The position numbers and the translations under genes were made by a program. A model generated the notes under the pieces. The model made no database searches and was not told where the DNA came from. It saw only the letters and a list, made by a program, of their open reading frames with translations. Shown piece after piece: positions 1 through 10,354 of a stretch of 64,000 bases of DNA; within the stretch, counting starts at the first letter, position 1; each line of letters starts with the position of its first letter. The stretch comes from Wurfbainia villosa. Its lineage: Eukaryota; Streptophyta; Magnoliopsida; Zingiberales; Zingiberaceae. The stretch spans positions 1,860,001-1,924,000 of the forward strand of contig CM045990.1 of NCBI GenBank assembly GCA_025175895.1, written 5' to 3'.

Positions 1-516
1 GTCATGGATGAGTACTGTATGGTACAAACTGCCGTTTGCAAGCATACATTATTTAATGGTTAGATTACTTCAGCACATAATTTTGCAATTTGAGACTTTT
101 TTTCTGGAGTCCCCGAACATATGGGAAAGTTGGGATCAGAAATTACTCGACAATTTATTAAATTGCTTCTACACAATTCTAATTGAATTGTATGCCTTGT
201 CTTATCTATCTTACGGAGCTACTTGGGGAGTTTCTTTCAAAGGGTAGTTGTCCCCTTTGGTTGGCCATTTATACATATATATGTCATTTGAGCCGTGCTT
301 CCAGAATTCAGGAATGATATATATTAATTCTTTTTTTTTTTTTTTTGGTCTGTTTGTCTTTTCTAAGGTGATATTTGTCTACTGTAAGGGACCTCTTTAA
401 TATCAACTGAATGATATTTCATTTACCACCTTGAGCTACCTCGACAATGAACTTATATCTACAGGATAAAAATTTCATATATGAGATGCATGCTTGAAAG
501 TGTGTCTTTCTTGCAG
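1..516 (+). other. Intron sequence upstream of the first visible release-factor exon
   Basis: No exon of the release factor is recognisable here. A 79-codon open frame at 8-247 has no recognisable protein character and no similarity to the part of release factor 1 that should precede the first visible exon. The stretch ends with a good 3' splice site (pyrimidine-rich, then TTGCAG at 511-516). I read it as an intron whose upstream exon lies outside the window. Confidence 0.6.
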
Positions 517-3500
517 GTGGGGACTGGTGCCCGTTCAGAGAAAATAAGGACATACAATTACAAGGTAAAATGTCATGGATATTGTCTTTACTGTCTTAAG
601 ACAACCACTGGAAGAGCTGGTCCAACCAAAGCTATTCTAATCTTATGACTACATTGTAAGTAATGAATTGCAATTTTTTATTTATAGGATAACCGAGTTA
701 CTGACCACCGATTGAAGATGAATTTTGAGCTCACATCCTTCCTCTCTGGTGATATTGAGGCTGCTATTCAGGTGTTGACTAATGCTAGTATTTTGATATT
801 CCATTAATTTTCAATTATTATTTTTAATATATATTTTTTATTTTAAAAAGGTTTGTTACGAATTTTAGTTAAACTGTCTATCTACACCACATACCTGCAT
901 ATTCAGGTGCTGATTGATGATAGTATTTTGATGTTCCATTAATTTTCAATTTCCCTTTTGGTATTCTTTTTTTTTTACTCTTAAAAAGGTTTGATGTGAA
1001 TTTCAGTTAAACTGTCTATCTATCTATTTATTTATCTACACCACATACACCATATTCGTGTGTTTATTGATGGTTGTATTTTGATATTCCATTAATTTTT
1101 GATTGCCTTTTATTGTATTTTTCAAATCTTAAAAGGGTTTTATCTGAATTCTAGACAACACGCGCGTGTGTATTCACTTGCAATGGTAGTGTGTGCTGGC
1201 TTTAAAAGAAGGTAAGCATTCCAAAATTGGGATCCATGTTCCCTCATCTAATTAGCACACTTATTTGCTGTTATCCTCAGTGCTTTGAGATGAGATCAAC
1301 TCTATCTAATTCTATGGGTAGGAGTTAAAAATCTGATGACAGATAATTGCCAATGATCTTTTAGCAAGGTGCACATCTCCTTTCCTGCATAGAAAATCAT
1401 CCAAATGCCTTTTAGTAAGATGTCAGCTATTATTTGGCTTCCTTCCCCCTTCCACATCCTTAGTATTTGAGATTCACTACAAAATCATTAAGCTTTTGCA
1501 ATGAATTTTGAGTAAAAATTTGTTGTAAAAATATTTTGCAACGAATTTTACGATGAAAATTATATCGTTGCAAATAAGTCGTCACAAAATTTTGTGACGA
1601 AAAAATAAAATTCATCGTAAAATTTGCGACAAAAAATATTTCGTCGCAATATTTGTTGAAAATTAGTGATAAAATTTGCAACAGAAAAAATATACGTTGC
1701 AAATTTTTGCGACCAAATTATTTTTTCGTCGCAAAAATTTGCGACTAAAAAATAATTTCGTTGCCAAATTCACGACAAAAATAAGTTTTCGTCGCAAAAA
1801 TATATGACAAAAATATTATTCGTTGCAAATATTTGCGACGAAAATCAGTTTTCGTCGCTAAATTAAGTAAACACAGTTGTGTACGATTTATGTAATTTAG
1901 CGACGAATTATGTTTTCGTTGTAAAATTTGGACTAGCAGTCGATTGCATGTATCCATCAGTTGAATGTCAATGCAACAGTCGACTAGTCAGTTGACTAAA
2001 AAATATTTTGTGGCTTGCTACAGTATTATCAGTCGACTGGTCACTTCATCAGTCAACTGATGACCCATATTTTGCAACGAACAAATTTTCATCGCATATT
2101 TGGCAAAAAAAAAATTTTTTCATTGTAAAATCTGGACTAGCAGTTGATTGCTTGTGTCCATCAGTCGACTGTCGATACAACAGTCGATTGACCAATTGCC
2201 TAAAAAACATTCTGTGGCCTGCTACAGTATTATCAGTTGGCTGGTCTCCTCCCCAGTCGACTGATGGTTCATATTTTGCAACAAAAAAAACTTTCGTTGT
2301 AAAATTTAGACAATCAGTTGACTGTTGTGTTTTGACAGTCAACTGATACTTAGTAGTTTGAACGGTCGTGAACTAGCAGTCGACTGGTGGATGTTTCCAA
2401 TCGACTGATGGTGCAGATTTTGCAACAAAAGCATGTTTTCATGGTAAAATTAGCGACGATTTTTTTTTCATCGCTAAATCTACAACGAATCTTGTTTTCA
2501 TCGCAAATCTGGAAAAACATGAAAAAAACACCACGATAGAACCTACTATTTTTATAAATTTTACACCAAACACATCTAACAATATATAATAATTCGCATA
2601 TCAAATTTCATAAATACATCTACTAATCATTCAAAATGATTCATCAACACAAATAACAAACTATTTATCTTATGAAATTTATAATACAATTATATTGAAT
2701 GTAACAAGTCAAGTAATATTTGGATATAAAAATTTAAACATAACCACCATCATCAAAAAATTCATATTCATCGTCATTATTACAGGCATCAGCAGGAGGA
2801 GATCGAGAAGGAGGAAGTTGACTTGAATCAGCGGATAACTGAAGATGTTACATGATTAACATCTGTTGTCTATGAAAGTCGTTCATTTGTTCATTTAAAT
2901 CCTTGACTTTATGATCTTTTTGTCTTTGTAAAGTGTGGGCATCTTCAAGTTTAGTATCCTTTTGCACTAGCAACTGCTTCAAATGGCTAACCTCTTCGGT
3001 CAATTGATTTATTTCTGTTTTTACTGCCGGTGAGGCTAAAGAAGATGTACTAGGGACACTATAAGTTCAGCTCAAAGAACCCAATCCAATTATTCTTCCA
3101 CCTTTTAATCCGCTAGTCGCTTTGAGTCATAGATTCATATTATCAACAAATGACTCAGATTTGATAATATCATCACTTGCACCCTCATTTATCTGTGTAA
3201 GTTTATTATATTTCTCCTGGATTGAAAGAAAAAAAAGTTAAATCACAACAAATGAGTTTAAAATTTTTGAAATTACAAACTTTCATTGTTCTAACTCTTT
3301 CTCCACTCCACGTTTTGTCTTTCTTTTGAAATATACGGATGAAAGTGTCTATGAATAATAGCTCAGTCTCCGTTTCCTTGGCCTATAAACAAACGTTGTT
3401 ATAAATAATAAAATATAGTGCATATTAGATTCAAAATGTAGGATTCAAAAAAATTCACCAATCAATGTCTATGTTCATTGATATTGATTGAGCCTCTTGT

Positions 3501-6500
3501 ATACGTTGCAAACATAACACTAGAATTATAATTTTGATTTTTCTTATTTTGTTTACTTATTCGTTTGCTATCCTCAGATCTTCAATATTCAACAATCTTA
3601 TTCTAATTTTTCTCGATTATGCAGTGTGACTTTTTCCCCTGGTCTTCGCATGGTTTAATACGTTTCTAATGTGATCACCACACTTTTTTTTTAAATCCTC
3701 CTTATCTCCAGTGTTTCACTCTCCTCCCAAATAAGTACCCGCTGCAATAGAGAAGAAAAAAATTGATTATATTAACTGCAAATGGATATATAAATTGATT
3801 GGAAAAACATACCTTGAACTCATTCTACCACAGTTTTTTTGTTTCTTCCGACATGCTCGTATAAGTCAACGAAGCTCCACCCCAATAGTTATTCACTATT
3901 TTAGTAACCTTGTGAATAACATGTACATAATTTGTAAATCTATTATAAAATAAAAACAAACCATGTCAAATATTTATGAAAAATAATACGTATTTAAAAA
4001 TATAGATAATTTAAAAATTGAATACTTATGAATCTCTGCGAGGGGATATCAACTTTTGTATATCTTCCCTCTCAACAATTGATCCTTCAACTTGGGTAGA
4101 TATATTAGCAGACACATGCTGAGAATTAGAAGATCCTGCAATTGCAGAAGGAGATCTTGCAGCTGGAGTAGGGGTCGAAGGTATATGTCTTGCAAGTGAA
4201 TCAGATTGTACAGGGGCTGAGACAGAGGAAGAGTGTGTTCTTCCATCACTATTCCGTTATCAATCATCATTATTAAAATAATAAAGTAAAAAAAGAATTG
4301 CATCTTCATCGAATGTATGATGAATAATATGGAAAAATTTATCATATTTAATTTGAAGTACTAGATGCCGAAATAATCTACTAATATGTCAAAAAAGTTC
4401 TCTGAGAACCTATAAAAACAAGACAGTTCATTAATATATAAAATATACGAAATTTAGAATGAGACAGTAAATAGAAACATATTTGACACCGAATAAAAGT
4501 TACCTATAATCATAAATCGAAGTCCTCATTGCCATTTTCATCTTCATTATTTATCTCTTCAATCTCATCCTCCTCATCCTCATCGTCATCGTCATCGTCA
4601 TTCTCATCCCCATCATCTATCTCAAAATTAAAATCTTCATTTTCATTTATTTCATTTGCATCAATGTCTATCACTACGCCACTGAGATCTCGTAACGTTG
4701 AAATATTATATTCTTCGATCTGAAATATATTGACAACTTTATTTTATTGATATGCTATGTCTTTCCAATGCTCCTTCATTTTTTTCGTGCTTTTATTTAC
4801 AAATAGCTCACCAATCAATTTTGTCATGTTTCAAACTAGGATATGAAGCATAAATACTTGAATTGCTTGTTATGCCAACACAAAAGGTTCATACCTCTTG
4901 TATAATTTTTTATGATTTATTTAACCAAATTAAACTGTGGATGCACCTTCATGTCTTTGACAGGGTCAAACCAACGACACAAATAAAACAACTCACAAAT
5001 CTGAATCAGGGTACTCAACCTCTAATTTTATTCAGCAAACCATACAAATCATTCCTTACACCTCCATCATTAGATGACTGAACACAAACTCCACTATTCA
5101 TTGTAATTTTGTCTATTCCATATTCTTGAGTATGAAAATTATATCCGTTTATGAAATATGTCGGCTAAGTTTTCACCATTGATTTTAGACCCCATGGCAA
5201 ATGGATTAACAATTCTTGCTCAATGTGAGCTTGATTATCATGAACCTAAAGTCAAATAAATATGTGTTAACGTCGAGATTTAACCAATTGATTATTATAG
5301 AATACTTACATATTTTTTGAACTATGTTGCAAACTCTCCATCGCAGAAACGATCAAACTCGTGCGCCGAAAGCTCAAAATATAAGTTTTGAAAAATCCTA
5401 CTATAAAAATAATTATAACACAAGCAGTAATTTAGGATATAAGAAATACATAATATAACATATATATACTAACTCGAAATACGATGTTACTTCTGGACAG
5501 TTCAGTAAAATATATGGGTGGACTGCTCGCCATTCTTGACCAGTTAAGTATCTATGTGTACAAGATCTACTCAGTCGACCAAGATAGTTAAAAATTGAGA
5601 ATAACTCCAAATTTGGATCAATGAGACCCTCGTCATTTTTTTCCGCTCTCTGTCTTTTGCATTGAATGTGAGGTTCAAAATAATATGATGTAAAAATTAT
5701 AACTTCTTTCACAATATATGCATTAACAATAGAAGCCTCAACATGTGCCTTGTTTTTTATTTTTTTTCTTCAAATGATAGAGGAATCTATATATTAGAAA
5801 ATAACATATACTAAAATTATTCAATTTATAATGCACCAACAACAATCAATGAAAATGAAAAGTTCACCTTTTAAATGAATACATCCATCGAAATTGAATA
5901 AGACCTTCAACTTTGGCCTCATATGGCAAGTGAACCAAAACATGTTCCATAGAACCAAAAAATGACGATGAAAATATTCTTTCTAAATTACACAGAATTA
6001 TTGGATTGTCTCTCTCTAATGTCTCAATTTGTGAATGACTCAATACTGTCGAGCAAATATCATAAAGGAAAATGCTTAACTCCGTAAGGGCACCCCATAC
6101 CAAATTTGTTAACATTTTTTTAAAAGCAATAGGAATTAGTCTTTCCATGAATATATGACAGTCATGACTTTTCAAACCAATCAATTTGCATTCCTTTAAA
6201 TCGACGCATCTTCCAATATTAGAGACATAATCATCAGAAAATTTCAATGATTTCAACCATTCACAAAAAATTCGTCTCTGATCCTTATTTAATGTATAAA
6301 TTGCTTTTGACTTTGGTCCTGTTTTCATCGACATCAAAAGTGGGTCGTTTACAGATGAGACGCATATCTTTTCTTGTATTCAGGTTGTCTTTTATTTTCC
6401 AGTAATATCCATCACTGTATTTATCAATTGTGATGAATCAAATGACTGTCAATACGGTAAATCCCAAAATACTTTCATAGCCATATGTTATAATATTTGG

Positions 6501-9500
6501 TTCTTCAATAACAGATGAAAAGTTAAACACTCTATGTCATATGCATTCATCGGTTAATCTCAATGATGGAGGTGTTCTTTCAATTCTATTTTTAGTGAAT
6601 TCTTCTTTATTCTTTCTGAATTTATGATTTCGTGGTAAAATTATTTATGACAATCAAAATAACTCGCTTTCTTTCTATATTTCAATCTGAATGATTTTGA
6701 TCTCTCCATACATATTTGACATCCTAAAATCTCAACAATACTCTATCCTGATAACATGTCATAAGCCGGAGAATCATTTACGATCTAAAGAAGCGTAACT
6801 TTCATCATAAACATCTGATTGGTATGAACATCATATGTAGAAACATCCTCATCCCATAGTTGTTTTAGCTCCGCATTTGTGGTTGCATGTAAACATCTAT
6901 TAATTTCTTTGGATTTTATGGGCCAGGAACTATCAATGTTAAAAACATATACGGTGTTTTCATACACAGTGGGTGAAAGATTATACGGAGTTAAGATAAC
7001 TGGCCAATAAGAATAAGTTCTTTTTGATTTGTCAAATGGAGCAAATCCATCAGCACAAAGACCTAACCTAATGTTTCGAGTCTCATTCGCAAACTCAGGA
7101 TATGTTCTATCAAAATTTTTCCACGACTCTGCATCTGATGGATACCACATTAGTCCTTCCTTTGTTTCATGATTTGTATGTCAAGTCATGTGTTCAACAA
7201 CCTTTGATGCATAAAGCCTTTGCGATCTAGGAGTTAAAGGTAAATAGAACATTTGTCTGTATGATTTACGTCGCTTATTACAACCCAATCTCATAGTACT
7301 CTTGTACCTACATTGATTATAGAATTTACAATTCTCTACATTTGTATTATCTCTCCAATATAACATATAACTCTTTCTACAACATTAATTCTTTGCATCG
7401 GAAAATCTAATTCTTTCACAAGTTTTTTCATGTTGTAAAAATCATTGGCATTATGTGATCATGCGACAATACTTCTCCAATAACTTGAACAAAACAATCT
7501 TCAGACACATTATGCTCAGTTTTAACATTTAACAATCTTACGGTTAGAGAATTTAATGTGATTGTCACAATCAGACCATAAGAATTCATCTGTAGCTTTC
7601 AACACTTGTTGAAATTGGAGATATGGTTCATTGTTTACATTTTCATCAACACCTGTTACTTCTATATCCTCCAACGACGATGAATAACTGATATATATGT
7701 GTTTAAATGTTTGAGGATAACTAGAACTTGCAACGCTCGATTCAGTAATCAAATTATGACACATTGCATCAACTATCATCTTCTGAAATGGATTGAATTG
7801 ATTATAATATCTTTGATCTTCACCAACTGTCTTTTGTATGTTTCGTCCAACCTCATCATCTGATATGAACAGTTCACCATGACATGTTCAATTATAATAA
7901 TTTAGGATAAAATCAAATCTATAAAGATGTTCTCGGACTTTATCACACTGAAAAAATTTACCAGTATGACACTTTAATTTATTTTCATCCATAAATTCAA
8001 CATTACTACAAGTAAAATTCAAAAATTATTCCAGCCCAATAATAAATTCATCGGTTAAACTCCGACATTTAGATAAATTCTTTTTATACATCCAACTCCT
8101 TTCTTTCTCTATTGTTCTTATTTCCAAATTTATATCAAAACATATTTTTCTAATTAATTTATATCTATTTTTGGTATGATATTATGACATAGCAAACTAA
8201 TAATAAATTTTAGTAAAAGAAATATATAAAAATAGACATTATATATATTATAAGATGATAAGTATAAAAATTTTGAATAAAGTGTACGTCACTGGTGGCA
8301 AACAATGTATGGTGAGTTGATTAGTACAATCCTTTGCGTAAGTGTTAATCACCTGATCAAAGACGAACAACCATGTGAGAAATTAAACATATAGAAGATC
8401 GAAAATATTAAAATTCAGTACACTTTATATAAATCCGTGCTGGCACGTTGCTAGGCATGCGCTGGGTGTTGTCCCCGTGCGGGTTGAGAGCACGTGCTAG
8501 GCATTGCCCTCGCACGGGTTGTGAGTACTCGTTGGGCATCGCTGGGCCAGCAGGGGGCCTCATCGACCAGCATGAGGCGTCGACCCTACAGGGGACATTT
8601 CTGAGCTATCAGGGGGTGTTGGCCCCGCAAGATGATGCCACTGGGCTAGCAAAGGTCGTCGTCGGTCAGCAGGGGGCCCTAGCAGATGCACCCCCCCCCC
8701 CAAGGGGCATCCCTTGCATGCTGACGTCGATGTATCAGAGCTGGTGGTGGATCGAGGGAGAGCATACGTTTGGAGCGCAGATGCGGAATGATTGAGAGAA
8801 AAGAAGGGGGGGGGGGAGGAAATAGTGGCATTTGACGATGAAATATGTTCGTTGTAAATTTCGTCGCAAATTTACGACGAAAGATAAAATTCGTCACAGA
8901 ATTGGCGACAAATTTCAAATTCGTTGCAAAATTTGTGATGAATTTAATATTCGTTGCAGAATTGACAACAAATTTGAAATTCATCACAGAATCGACGACG
9001 AAAGATGAAATTCATTGCAAATTTTGTGTTTCATACTTCACCGACAATTATATTTTTTTTACCGAAATAATTTTAAAAAACCGACGAAATTTTTTTGCCG
9101 CAAAATTTATTGCAAAATTTATTCGTCCCAGCAGGGGGCATCGTCGGTCGTCAGCCCCGCGACGGTCGACATTGGCCCGTCAAGGGCGATGCCGATCCAT
9201 CAACGCCAACAGTGGATCGAGCAGGAGCGGAGGGAGCCTTTGGAGCGCGGACGCGGGATGATGGGGAGAAAGGAAAGAGGGGAAGGATTATAGTGGAATT
9301 TGATGAGAAATATATTCGTTGTAAATTGTCGCAAATTTGCAACGAACGATAAAATTAGTCGTAGAATTGGTGACAAATTTCAAATTCATTGCAAAGTGTG
9401 CGACGAATTTAATATTCGTCACAGAATTGTGATGAATTTTAAATTCGTCGTCGATTCTGCGACGAAAGATGAAATTCATCGTAAATTTTGTGTTTCATAC

Positions 9501-10354
9501 TTCGCTAGTAATTGTCGTATTTTTTTACTGAAATAATTTAAAAAATCCGACGAAATTGTTGCGTCGCGAAATTTATCGCAAAATTTGTAATGAATTCTGA
9601 ATTCGTTGGAAATTCTACTACGAAAATAGAATTCGTCGCAAAATTTAGCGATGATTTCCATTTTCGTCGCAGAATTTGTAACAAATCTAGAATTCGTTGC
9701 AATTTTTGTAACGAATCTAGATTTCGTAGAAAAATTTGCAACAAATTTCTCATTCGTTGCAAAAATTTGCGACGAATTTTTAATTCGTTGCAAAAATTTG
9801 CTACGAATTTGATTATTTATAATAAATAATCAAATTCATTGTAAAACAGCGACAATCTGTGCGACGAAATTTAATTTGTTTCAAATGTTGAAACTTGTGA
9901 CAAATTTTTTTTGTCGTAAATATCGTTGTTAATTTGCGACGATTTAATAATTCATCGTAAATTTTGTTACAATTTTATAATAAATTATTTTCATTGTAAA
10001 ATTTCGTCATTATTTTGATTTTTTTTTTCTATGATGTGAATTTGTTCATTTATCAACTTTATGCGTGGCCATCTTACTAGTAAAAATCTCTTAAATCAGA
10101 ATGAATAATCACAACACATTTGTGTAAGCATTTGAACCCAAAAAGGAAAAGAAAATCTCAAATCACTTTTAATCACGTTAGTGTATATTTCTCCTTGCAC
10201 TTCTAATTCTTAACTGTCTCGACTCGTCTGAATTCAATATTATTCGTCACATTTTGAACGGCAGTGACACTTTTCTTTACAGGCTTGTGCAGCCATGGAG
10301 CAAAAGGAACTGTTGGAGGAAATAGCTGAGTCTGTTGCTGCATCTGGTGCCTGA
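517..10354 (+). CDS. APG3: Organellar (probably plastid) peptide chain release factor 1, last three exons
   Basis: Release factor 1 recognises UAA/UAG stop codons on organellar ribosomes and triggers release of the finished protein. Three exons give the last 67 residues: 517-564 (begins VGTGARSEKIRTYNYK), 688-771 (DNRVTDHRLKMNFEL...GDIEAAIQ) and 10283-10354 (ACAAMEQKELLEE... then TGA). GARSEKIRTYN and RVTDHR are hallmark class-I release factor residues just after the GGQ domain. The GGQ exon itself is upstream of the window. All junctions are phase 0 with AG acceptors (516, 687, 10282) and GT donors (565, 772), and no frame is broken. The C-terminal tail resembles the plastid factor (Arabidopsis APG3) more than bacterial RF1; a mitochondrial paralogue is the alternative. 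The last intron is 9.5 kb because it holds a CACTA transposon in antisense orientation. Confidence 0.85.
766..1150 (+). repeat. Triplicated ~135-150 bp unit spanning the exon/intron junction
   Basis: Three diverged direct copies begin near 766, 901 and 1053. Each starts ATTC(A/G)GTG, runs through a TATTTTGAT(A/G)TTCCATTAATTTT block, then a T-rich part and a CTTAAAAAGGTTT-like block. The first copy starts inside the exon, so the real splice donor (CAG|GTG at 769-773) is part of the unit. Copy two keeps a CAG|GTG look-alike; copy three has CGTGTG. Confidence 0.7.
1490..2500. repeat. Left subterminal repeat array of the large CACTA element
   Basis: Dozens of short copies of TTCGTCGCAAA and its complement TTTGCGACGAA occur in both orientations. 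Such arrays are typical binding regions for CACTA-encoded proteins. ORFs that read through this array are by-products of the repeat, not genes. Confidence 0.8.
1925..2345. repeat. Two ~213 bp tandem copies carrying CAGTCGACTG motifs
   Basis: Copy one starts near 1929 and copy two near 2142. Both run GGACTAGCAGT(C/T)GATTGC, a pair of CAGTCGACT-type palindromes, a GCTACAGTATTATCAGT(C/T) block, then GATG(A/G)(C/T)(C/T)CATATTTTGCAAC. They are embedded in the subterminal array. A related block is present in the smaller CACTA element at 31940-32150. Confidence 0.65.
2740..4360 (-). pseudogene. Second ORF of the CACTA element (Transposase_24-like), remnant
   Basis: On the - strand, open pieces include a Ser/Pro/Ala-rich segment (4080-4240), a GGRIIGLGSLS stretch (about 3055-3110), a helical Gln/Lys-rich segment (about 2850-3030) and an acidic C-terminus ending in DDEYEFFDDGGYV (about 2750). 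This order is what plant CACTA elements show for their second, Transposase_24 (Ptta/En/Spm) ORF. Stops and probable introns interrupt it. The Ser/Pro-rich segment recurs in the small CACTA element (32480-32750), which ties the two together. Identification is from composition and short motifs only. Confidence 0.45.
4740..7990 (-). pseudogene. CACTA/En-Spm transposase (TNP2 family), broken
   Basis: Reading the - strand from about 7990 downward, the domains appear in family order. First an N-terminal part (7522-7890). Then the TNP2 core, with YWRDN...CKF..QCRYKS at 7181-7366 and MWYPSDAESW...RLGLCADGF.PF...YWPVILTPYNL at 6785-7150. It continues in broken frames to about 6600 (DSPAYDMLSG, CQICM). 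Next comes DUF4218, with KSHDCHIFM...RIFSSSFF...FRWMYSFKR at 5864-6337 and its C-terminal part at 5413-5712. Last is DUF4216 (NSGVCVQSS...LYGLL..I) around 4740-5200. It would have cut the TIRs for cut-and-paste transposition. At least eight stops or frameshifts make it inactive. A (TCA)n run at 4550-4610 encodes an acidic tract. Confidence 0.8.
8430..9540. repeat. GC-rich block and ~465 bp tandem duplication near the right CACTA end
   Basis: 8430-8800 is markedly GC-rich for this AT-rich element, with recurring GCAGGGGGC. From about 8740 the sequence is repeated at about 9205: the TTTGGAGCGC(A/G)GA(T/C)GCGG block (8769 and 9239), a purine run, GTTGTAAATT, then TTTTGTGTTTCATACTTC (9020 and 9488). 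The period is about 465-470 bp. The copies are well diverged. I see no gene in it. Confidence 0.6.
8830..10015. repeat. Right subterminal repeat array of the large CACTA element
   Basis: Many copies of AATTCGTCGCA / TGCGACGAATTT in both orientations mirror the array at 1490-2500. Open frames here in several phases all translate the same repeat and are not genes. Confidence 0.8.

Larger units (their letters stand above)
1475..10038 (-). mobile_element. CACTA (En/Spm) DNA transposon inserted in the release-factor intron, decayed
   Basis: The left end begins CACTACAAAAT at 1475. Both flanks carry dense subterminal repeats of the GCGACGAAA / TTTCGTCGC type (about 1490-2500 and 8830-10010). The inside holds En/Spm transposase domains on the - strand plus remnants of a second ORF. 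The right end, near 10038, reads ...CTATGATGTG, which is diverged from the expected GTAGTG terminus. The 3-bp flanks (ATT left, AAT right) do not match, so the exact right border is uncertain. Many stops and frameshifts make it non-functional. It lies antisense to the host gene and entirely within the intron. Confidence 0.8.

Noticed and set aside
8..247. 79-codon ORF at the window start
   Set aside because: No similarity to the release factor part expected here and no good splice context; treated as intron.
1460..2604. ORFs in CACTA ends (also 8679-9829)
   Set aside because: Translations are repeats of the subterminal words (FVAN, ATNSKF and similar) in all frames.
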